A stretch of DNA of 12,837 nucleotides from Acidothermaceae bacterium (GTDB lineage Bacteria; Actinomycetota; Actinomycetes; Acidothermales; Acidothermaceae). The notes under the pieces were generated by a model. The model was given only the letters and a program-made list of their open reading frames with translations, did not search any database and was not told where the DNA came from. Shown here piece after piece: positions 1-5,400 of the stretch (positions are counted from its first letter, which is position 1; every line of letters starts with the position of its first letter). Location: contig JAICLV010000061.1 in the NCBI GenBank assembly GCA_025925185.1, forward strand, positions 1 through 12,837, written 5' to 3'. Position numbers and translations under genes: made by a program.

Positions 1-1082
1 AGCTGGGTGTCCGACACGTGTTAGCCGTGACCGCCGGTCCACAAGCAATCTCGGCGGCGGTCACCGCATCGGTCGCCGACGGGCTTGTCGCGGACATCGA
101 CTCGCTGCATCTCGGTTATGCCGACCCGCGCGCCGCGCTGCCGCGGCTGACGGCCACCGAGGACGCCGCGGCCGCCGCGGCCGCCGAGGACGCCAAGGAC
201 GCCGAGGAGCTGTCCGCGGAATCGCCCTGTGAGGGCCGGCTTGTCGCCGTGTGGGGACCGACCGGCGCGCCGGGGCGCACCACGCTCGCGGTCACCCTCG
301 CGACCGAGGCCGCGCGACTTGGCGTCAACACCTTGTTGGCCGACGCCGATGTTTACGGCGCCGTCATCGCTCAGGCGCTCGGGTTGCTCGACGAGTCGCC
401 GGGACTCGCGGCTGCGGTGCGGCAGGCCAACGCGGGCAACCTCGACGTCATCGCGTTGGCCAAATTGGCGCGCGTGGTTTCCCCTCAACTTCGGGTCCTG
501 ACCGGCATCGCGCGTGCCGACCGGTGGCCAGAGTTGCGCCCGTCGGGGCTGTCCGCCGTCTACGCGTTGGCCCGCCGACTCGCGGCGCTCACCGTCGTCG
601 ATTGTGGATTTTGTCTGGAACAAGACGAGGAGTTGAGCTACGACACCGCGGCTCCCCGTCGCAACGGCGCGACGCTCGCCACACTCGCCGAAGCCGATCA
701 CGTCGTCGCGGTAGGCACCGCCGATCCGGTCGGGCTGCAGCGCTTGGTGCGCGGGCTCACCGAATTGGCCGAGGTACTGCCCGACTGCCGCCCGCACGTC
801 GTTGTCAACCGGGTGCGCAAAGGTCCGATCAACGGGGAGCCGAAGGAGCAGATCGCCCAAGCGTTATCGCGCTACGCGGGCGTCGAGAACGTCACCTTCG
901 TTCCATACGACCAGGCCGGGTTCGACCGCGCGATCGCCGGCGGCCGGTCGATCGCGGAGGTCGCGTCGGATTCCCCTGCGCGGCTCGCGATGCTGCCGCT
1001 CGTCGCGCAGGTGGCCGGTCTCGGTTCAACCTCGGTCGGACGGCGGCGCAAGTCGCGGCAGTTGCTCCGCCACGCGCGGTGA
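1..1082 (+). CDS. CpaE/MinD-like P-loop ATPase, 5' end cut off by window
   Basis: The reading frame is open from the first complete codon (position 3) to the TGA at 1080-1082, and the residues before the first possible start (LGVRHVL) read like the end of the receiver-like N-terminal domain of CpaE proteins, so the gene starts outside the window. After an Ala/Glu/Asp-rich linker (about 160-220) comes a SIMIBI P-loop domain: a P-loop TGAPGRTT (261-284), a LLADADVYG segment matching the MinD/ParA switch region (about 334-357), a Walker B-like TVVDCGF near 590-610, and a VVVNRVRKG segment near 800-830. The P-loop lacks both lysines of the usual KGGxGKT, with arginine in the catalytic-lysine position. 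CpaE and MinD relatives place pili, division or secretion machinery at cell poles or membranes, acting as nucleotide-dependent dimers; the partner here is unknown. The C-terminus is basic (GRRRKSRQLLRHAR). Family assignment is firm, role is inferred. It ends 12 bp from the convergent chemoreceptor gene. Confidence 0.85.
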   Translation, partial: LGVRHVLAVTAGPQAISAAVTASVADGLVADIDSLHLGYADPRAALPRLTATEDAAAAAAAEDAKDAEELSAESPCEGRLVAVWGPTGAPGRTTLAVTLATEAARLGVNTLLADADVYGAVIAQALGLLDESPGLAAAVRQANAGNLDVIALAKLARVVSPQLRVLTGIARADRWPELRPSGLSAVYALARRLAALTVVDCGFCLEQDEELSYDTAAPRRNGATLATLAEADHVVAVGTADPVGLQRLVRGLTELAEVLPDCRPHVVVNRVRKGPINGEPKEQIAQALSRYAGVENVTFVPYDQAGFDRAIAGGRSIAEVASDSPARLAMLPLVAQVAGLGSTSVGRRRKSRQLLRHAR

Positions 1083-1094
1083 GGGTCGTCGCGA

Positions 1095-2360
1095 CTAGAA
1101 CTTGAAGCGGGCGACGACCTGCTGAAGCTGGCCCGACATCCGGGCGAGTTCCTCGGCGGCGTGTCGGGCGCTGCCGACCGTGCCGGCGGTTTGCTGTGTG
1201 GCGCGGGCGACCTGCGTGATGCGGCCCGCGATCTCGTGTGCGCCGCTCGCGGCTTCGTCAATGCTGCGGTTCATCTCGTTCGTGGTCGCCGTCTGCTCTT
1301 CGACGGCCGACGCGATGACGGTCTGGATCTCGTTGATGCGCTCGATGATCGAGCTGATCTCGCTGATCGCCGCGACGGCCGCTGCGGTGTCGCCCTGAAT
1401 CGCGTCGACCCGATGCGCGATGTCCTCGGTGGCTTTCGCGGTCTCTTGCGCGAGGTCCTTCACCTCACCGGCGACGACCGCGAAGCCTTTGCCCGCCTCA
1501 CCGGCGCGCGCGGCCTCGATCGTCGCGTTCAACGCCAGCAGGTTGGTCTGCTGGGCGATCGAGGTGATGACCTTCACGACCTGGCCGATCTGCGACGACG
1601 ACTCACCGAGCCGGGTCACCATGTCGTTGGTCGACGCGGCGACGGTGACGGCCTGCGCGGCGACCCGGGTGGCCTCGCTCGCGTTCACGCTTATCTCGCG
1701 GATCGAGCTGCCCATCTCCTGGCCGCCGGTCGCCACCGCCTGCACGTGCGAGGTGACGGCGGTCGCGGTGTCGGCTGACGCGTTCGCCTCGCTGGAGGCG
1801 GCCTCGGCGGAGTTCGCCAGCGCGCTCGCCGCGTTGGTGAGTTCGACGGACGCCGACGCGAGCGTGGCGGCGTTGGTGTTGACCGATGAGAAGTCTTGTC
1901 GCAACTGGGCCGAGGCGCGGTCGAGCGCGCTGGCCAACCGGCCGATCTCGTCGACGCTGTCGATCCGCGCGCTGCGGGTCAGATCACCGCTCGCCAAGCC
2001 CTCGGCCACATTGACGACCTTGTTGACGTCGGTGCGCACGCTGCGCGCGACCCGCCAGCCGATGAACAGCGCGATGGCGATTCCGATGAACAGGATCAGG
2101 AGAACGTTGCGGGTGGCGACGCTCTGCTCGTGCAGCACGGCCGACATGTCGGAGTGCGCGGTCGACGAGACGCCGGTCTCGCGAGCGGCTTTGGCGTGGT
2201 CGGCCATCGAGCCGATCGAGCTCAGCGCCACACCCGCGATCGCGCCAGCCGTCGCGACGGCGACCAGCACCGCGGCGTTGATCTTGAAGGCCAACGACCG
2301 GTCGCGCCAGGGACGCGCCGTCGCGGTCGATGAGGGCCGCACCGCAGTGACACCTGACAT
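1095..2360 (-). CDS. Methyl-accepting chemotaxis protein with minimal external loop
   Basis: A chemoreceptor of 421 residues that would signal to CheA/CheW in the inner-membrane receptor array. The ATG at 2360 was chosen because GGAG lies 5 nt upstream on the minus strand; an upstream start at 2435 would add 25 residues unlike the family. Order: cytoplasmic basic N-terminus; membrane segment 1 (about 27-46); external loop (about 47-84); membrane segment 2 (about 85-103); HAMP domain (about 104-157); long coiled-coil signalling domain. The hairpin tip, with [19 protein letters not shown] and [11 protein letters not shown], lies near residues 265-300 and is canonical. Glu/Gln-rich helices flank it as potential methylation regions. 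The loop is only about 38 residues, against roughly 150 for a four-helix-bundle sensor. The C-terminus (VVARFKF) has no NWETF-like CheR-docking pentapeptide. No che or flagellar gene is nearby, so this is an orphan receptor; its ligand cannot be inferred. Confidence 0.93.
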   Translation of the reverse strand: MSGVTAVRPSSTATARPWRDRSLAFKINAAVLVAVATAGAIAGVALSSIGSMADHAKAARETGVSSTAHSDMSAVLHEQSVATRNVLLILFIGIAIALFIGWRVARSVRTDVNKVVNVAEGLASGDLTRSARIDSVDEIGRLASALDRASAQLRQDFSSVNTNAATLASASVELTNAASALANSAEAASSEANASADTATAVTSHVQAVATGGQEMGSSIREISVNASEATRVAAQAVTVAASTNDMVTRLGESSSQIGQVVKVITSIAQQTNLLALNATIEAARAGEAGKGFAVVAGEVKDLAQETAKATEDIAHRVDAIQGDTAAAVAAISEISSIIERINEIQTVIASAVEEQTATTNEMNRSIDEAASGAHEIAGRITQVARATQQTAGTVGSARHAAEELARMSGQLQQVVARFKF

Positions 2361-2387
2361 GTTCGCTCCGTCGAATCGCCTAGTCCG

Positions 2388-2407
2388 GCGCGGCCACTGC
2401 GCCGCGC
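2388..2407 (-). promoter_or_regulatory. Perfect stem-loop upstream of the chemoreceptor start
   Basis: GCGCGGC (2388-2394) and GCCGCGC (2401-2407) form a perfect 7-bp inverted repeat with a 6-nt loop, 27 nt upstream of the chemoreceptor ATG. If transcription starts further out, it would fold in the mRNA leader; it could also be a DNA operator. GC-rich inverted repeats of this size arise by chance in DNA of this composition, and I see no convincing -10/-35 pair beside it. Confidence 0.25.
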
Positions 2408-2483
2408 GGCGCCGCTCAGGGCAACCGGGCGCCATTAGGTGCTTCGGCTCATTTCACGTGGGCCTGAGCCTCTGATCGCAGTT

Positions 2484-2521
2484 TTCGATTCGCGCGCCCC
2501 GCAGCGTTCGATTCGCGCGCC
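2484..2521. repeat. Two perfect 15-bp direct repeats (TTCGATTCGCGCGCC)
   Basis: TTCGATTCGCGCGCC occurs at 2484-2498 and again at 2507-2521, a 23-bp start-to-start offset, about two helical turns. Each copy holds the palindromic core GCGCGC. They lie in the divergent gap between the chemoreceptor and the DUF6912-like gene; the second copy ends 8 bp before the GGGAG ribosome binding site (2530-2534) of the latter. The position and phasing suit a two-site operator, but no regulator is identifiable and a local duplication is an alternative. Confidence 0.6.
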
Positions 2522-2544
2522 TAGAGCGTGGGAGCATGTGCCAC

Positions 2545-3069
2545 GTGCGCGTGTACCTCCCGACCACGATGCCCGATTTGTCGGGCCGGGTGCGGGTCGA
2601 CGCCGCAGGCCGGCCCGCCGACATCCGGGTGCCGGTGGCCGACGCGGGCAGTGTCGGCTTCGCCGTGACCGCCGGCCTGCGCGAGTGGTATCGCGAAGGC
2701 GACCTCGAAGAGCTCGAGTACGTCGCGCTCACTCATGCGGCGCGCGCCTCGCTTCGCGTTATTGCGTCGTCCGGACTGGTCGGCGCGCAGCGCCGCGTCG
2801 TCCTCGCTGTTGATATCTCGGACGCCGATGTCGTCGCGGCGCCGCACATCGACGTCGCCGCAGTGCGCGTCGGGGCTGCTGTCTTGCTGGAGGCGGTCGC
2901 GGCCGTGCAGGTCGATGATCCGTCGGCCGCCACGGACGTCGAGGCCGCGGCCCGGCTGGTCGAGGCCGCCGACGCCGGCGACGACGACGCCCGGTTCACC
3001 GTCGACGGCTTGGACGACCACGAGCTGCAGTGGTACGCGACGCAGGAAATCGGAGCGCTAATCGTCTGA
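2545..3069 (+). CDS. DUF6912-like actinobacterial protein, unknown function
   Basis: A protein of 174 residues beginning MRVYLPTTMP. The GTG at 2545 was chosen over the ATG at 2536 because the only good ribosome binding site, GGGAG at 2530-2534, is 10 nt before the GTG but only 1 nt before the ATG, and because homologues as I remember them open with an RVYLP strand. Features: an N-terminal beta-strand; a block AVTAGLREWYREGDLEELEYVALTHAARASLRV (written here in pieces: AVTAGLREWY, DLEELEYVALTHAARASLRV) around residues 41-75; a strand RRVVLAVDIS near 85-95; an acidic, Ala-rich region; and a C-terminal HELQWYATQEIGAL. The pattern matches what I recall as the DUF6912 family of actinobacteria. No signal peptide or membrane segment is visible, so it is probably cytoplasmic. 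The fold and function are unknown, and I do not assign one. It is probably transcribed alone from the gap carrying the 15-bp repeats. Confidence 0.75.
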   Translation: MRVYLPTTMPDLSGRVRVDAAGRPADIRVPVADAGSVGFAVTAGLREWYREGDLEELEYVALTHAARASLRVIASSGLVGAQRRVVLAVDISDADVVAAPHIDVAAVRVGAAVLLEAVAAVQVDDPSAATDVEAAARLVEAADAGDDDARFTVDGLDDHELQWYATQEIGALIV

Positions 3070-3128
3070 CGATGCGCTCGACCCGGTGTTCGGTATTAGG
3101 TGCGGAAGCCAAAAAACGAGGTATTCCC

Positions 3129-3162
3129 AACGGCGGCGTTCGCGTATAAGTTGATCGCCGTT
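3129..3162. repeat. Inverted repeat AACGGCG / CGCCGTT around a -10-like box
   Basis: AACGGCG (3129-3135) and CGCCGTT (3156-3162) are perfect 7-bp inverted copies separated by 20 nt. The interval contains TATAAG (3145-3150). The repeat directly abuts a second hairpin at 3163. It may be an operator flanking the -10 of the surface-protein gene, or the first stem of a structured leader RNA. The two readings exclude each other, depending on where transcription starts. Confidence 0.4.
3145..3150 (+). promoter_or_regulatory. Candidate -10 box TATAAG of the surface-protein gene
   Basis: TATAAG is the best -10-like hexamer in the 133-bp gap upstream of the propeller/wall-binding gene and stands out in GC-rich surroundings. 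It would place a transcription start near 3157 and a leader of about 46 nt. No good -35 matches: TATTCC (3122-3127) at 17-bp spacing is weak. A promoter further upstream near the A-run at 3111-3116 cannot be excluded. Confidence 0.35.
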
Positions 3163-3181
3163 CACGGCTGCGAAAGCCGTG
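3163..3181 (+). promoter_or_regulatory. Leader hairpin CACGGCT-GCGAA-AGCCGTG
   Basis: A perfect 7-bp stem (3163-3169 with 3175-3181) closed by a 5-nt loop lies 21 nt before the chosen ATG at 3203, followed by a G-rich stretch (3186-3201) that serves as or contains the ribosome binding site. A compact stable hairpin here could modulate translation or mRNA stability. I compared it by eye with c-di-GMP and c-di-AMP riboswitch consensus elements and did not find their conserved cores. Confidence 0.45.
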
Positions 3182-3202
3182 CGAGCGTGGGGGTGGTCGG
3201 GA

Positions 3203-5212
3203 ATGGCTCGATTTCGGTATGCGCTGCCGGCGAAAGCCAGCCGCATCGCTGTCATGGCCGCCGGCCTGGCCGTTGTCGCATCGGGAGCCGCCGTCGCGCC
3301 GGCCTTCTCGCCACCCGCCCACGCCGCGACGACGTACGCGGTGTCGGCGACCGTGCCGGTCGGTGCGGAGGGCAGCGGCGGAGGCATCGCGGTCGACGCG
3401 CGAACACATCGCGCGTATGTTCCAAGCTCGATCGAGGGCCGGGTCTACGTGGTCGACACGAGCGCGAACTCCGTGGTCGGGTCGATCGCGGTCGGGTCGC
3501 AGCCGACGAGTGTCGCTATCGACACCGTGCCGACGGCTCCTGTGAAGCAGGCGGCTGCGGCTACGCCAGCAATCGTGCCGACGCCCGTTCTGCAGCCGCC
3601 GCCGACGGTTTTTGTGGGAAATCGCGGTAACGGCACGATTTCGGTGATCAACAGCGCGACCAACACCGTGACGTCGACGATCACGCTGCAAGGCCAATAC
3701 GTCGACGCGCTGGGCGTCGATCCAGCGGCCCATTTACTCTATGCGGCCGGCACAGACAAACCGGTGCCGGCCAACATTGACATTGGCGTGATCGACGAAC
3801 AACAGCAGAAACTCATCGCAGGGGGCGGCGGCGGGCCGACGTCGGAGGTCTTCCGCCAGGTCGCGGTTGACAGCGGCACGCACGAGGCGTTCGCGGCCGC
3901 CTGTTGCTCCGACCTGATGCGCACCGAGACCTTCACCGCGCCGTCGTCGTTCAGTGGAAGCTTCTTCGCGGCTCCCGGCAATGGCGGTGTCGCGGTGAAC
4001 TCTACGACGCACAAGGCGTACATCTCGAACGCCAGCAAGACCGTGGGTGCGGTCTCCGTATACGACGAGTCGGCCAAGATTGTGACGGCCGGCGTGCGGG
4101 TCGGCGCCAACCCGACCGGCGTCGCGGTCGACTCCAACACCAACGTCGTCTACGTCGCGAACACCGACTCAAACAGCGTCTCGGTCATCGACGGCGTCAC
4201 GAACAACGTCGTCGCGACGGTGCCGGTCGGAGTTAACCCGGACGACATCGCGGTCGACGCGTCGACGCACACCGCCTACGTCGTCAACCGCGGTGACAGC
4301 ACCGTGTCGGTCATCACCCGGGCGCTGACCAAGTCGGTGACCAGGCTCGCCGGGACCGATCGCTTCGGCACCGCGGTCGCCGTGTCGAAGGCGGAGTTCC
4401 CGACCGGCGCCGCCGGCGCCGTCGTCCTCGCGCGTGGCGACGACTACCCGGACGCCCTGGTCGGCGCCCCGCTAGCCGCGGCGAAGAACGCGCCGTTGCT
4501 GTTGACCGCGGGCGCATTACTGCCCACGGCCACCCTCGCCGAAATCCAGCGTGTCTTAGCGCCGGGAGGGACCGTCTACGTGCTCGGCGGAACCACCGCC
4601 GTCCCCGCGAGCGTCGCGTCCCAGTTGACCGGCCTCAACTACACCGTCACCAGATACAGCGGCGCAAGCCGCTTCGACACAGCGGTCAAGGTGGCCGACG
4701 CCCTCGGAGACCCTGGCACCGTGCTGCTCGCGACCGGAACCAACTTCCCCGACGCGCTGTCGGCCGGCGTCGCCGCGGCCAAGTCAGGCGGGGTGGTGTT
4801 GCTGACGAACGGGCCGACGATGCCGCCCGCGACGTCGGCTTACCTCAGCGCGCATCCCGGAACGGTCTACGCGGTCGGCGGTCCCGCCGCACAGGCCGAC
4901 CCGTCGGCGACCGCGATCGTCGGCGCCGACCGCTTCCAAACCGCGGTCGACGTTGCGACGAGGTTCTTCAGCTCGCCTGCCTCGGTCGGGTTCGCGACCG
5001 GCCGGTCGTTCCCCGACGCGCGTTCGGGAGGCGGGTTGCTCGGGCATCTCGGGGCGCCGCTCCTGCTGGTCGACACGTCGAGCGTGCCGACGACGGTGAT
5101 CACCTATGTCAGCGGCGCGCAGGCGACGCTCACCAAGGGGTCGCTGTTCGGCGGCGTGAACACGATCGGATCGTCTGTGGAGGACGCGCTCGACGCGATC
5201 GTCGGCGGCTAG
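3203..5212 (+). CDS. Secreted YVTN beta-propeller / cell-wall-binding-2 surface protein
   Basis: A protein of 669 residues from ATG 3203, chosen over GTG 3179 because the GTG lies inside the leader hairpin and the ATG follows a G-rich Shine-Dalgarno region. Residues 1-41 form a signal peptide (basic n-region, Ala/Val core, AHA cleavage site). Residues about 43-378 carry YVTN/YncE-type propeller repeats such as GVAVDSNTNVVYVANTDSNS and DIAVDASTHTAYVVNRGDST. A Pro/Ala-rich insertion (about 108-132) interrupts the first blades, and adjacent cysteines occur at 234-235. Three cell-wall-binding-2 (PF04122) repeats follow, starting near R381 (RLAGTDRFGTA), R484 (RYSGASRFDTA) and I572 (IVGADRFQTA); the third is the most divergent (FPDARSGGG). 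In clostridia this domain binds secondary wall polymers; that role is not established in actinobacteria. It is likely a surface-retained binding or adhesion protein, not an enzyme. It contains three TTA codons (3734, 4517, 4556). Confidence 0.9.
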   Translation: MARFRYALPAKASRIAVMAAGLAVVASGAAVAPAFSPPAHAATTYAVSATVPVGAEGSGGGIAVDARTHRAYVPSSIEGRVYVVDTSANSVVGSIAVGSQPTSVAIDTVPTAPVKQAAAATPAIVPTPVLQPPPTVFVGNRGNGTISVINSATNTVTSTITLQGQYVDALGVDPAAHLLYAAGTDKPVPANIDIGVIDEQQQKLIAGGGGGPTSEVFRQVAVDSGTHEAFAAACCSDLMRTETFTAPSSFSGSFFAAPGNGGVAVNSTTHKAYISNASKTVGAVSVYDESAKIVTAGVRVGANPTGVAVDSNTNVVYVANTDSNSVSVIDGVTNNVVATVPVGVNPDDIAVDASTHTAYVVNRGDSTVSVITRALTKSVTRLAGTDRFGTAVAVSKAEFPTGAAGAVVLARGDDYPDALVGAPLAAAKNAPLLLTAGALLPTATLAEIQRVLAPGGTVYVLGGTTAVPASVASQLTGLNYTVTRYSGASRFDTAVKVADALGDPGTVLLATGTNFPDALSAGVAAAKSGGVVLLTNGPTMPPATSAYLSAHPGTVYAVGGPAAQADPSATAIVGADRFQTAVDVATRFFSSPASVGFATGRSFPDARSGGGLLGHLGAPLLLVDTSSVPTTVITYVSGAQATLTKGSLFGGVNTIGSSVEDALDAIVGG

Positions 5213-5215
5213 CCG

Positions 5216-5252
5216 CGTCGGCGGGAGGGGTCGGCCAGGCGACCCGCCGGCG
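5216..5252 (+). terminator. Candidate hairpin terminator after the surface-protein gene
   Basis: CGTCGGCGGG (5216-5225) can pair with CCCGCCGGCG (5243-5252) as a 10-bp stem with one G-U pair and a 17-nt loop, starting 3 nt after the stop codon. No U-run follows, only GATCTTGCTC, so it would be a U-less terminator of the kind proposed for GC-rich actinobacteria. The rest of the gap to 5400 holds no convincing promoter; the palindrome GGCATGCC (5287-5294) is the only other motif noted. Confidence 0.4.
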
Positions 5253-5400
5253 GATCTTGCTCAGCTGCGCGCGCGTCGCGGCGATAGGCATGCCAGGATG
5301 GGATACGAGCCGCCTCACCGGGCGGGTCAACAATCGCCTGCAGCAAGTCGCCCACGCAAGCAGAGATCCCGCAAGCGAGCCGACGCCAGGAGCACCACGC

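Noticed and set aside
1083..1094. A terminator between the CpaE-like and chemoreceptor genes
   Set aside because: Only 12 bp separate the stop codons and no hairpin fits there.
2361..2435. A 25-residue N-terminal extension of the chemoreceptor
   Set aside because: GGAG precedes the internal ATG at 2360, and the extension is Arg-rich sequence over the GC hairpin, without resemblance to receptors.
3070..3202. A c-di-GMP or c-di-AMP riboswitch upstream of the surface-protein gene
   Set aside because: There are hairpins and a GCGAAAGCC motif, but I could not find the conserved cores of either class; only a generic structured element is supported.
3540..4030. A possible horizontally acquired segment within the surface-protein gene, because it looks slightly less GC-rich
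   Set aside because: The reading frame and propeller repeats run straight through, and no repeats, integrase or boundary marks are visible; repeat-rich surface proteins often differ in composition.
5257..5400. A 48-codon N-terminal extension of pruA
   Set aside because: The ATG at 5401 has AGGAG at good spacing and gives the family's usual N-terminus and length; the extension has no ribosome binding site and no family likeness.
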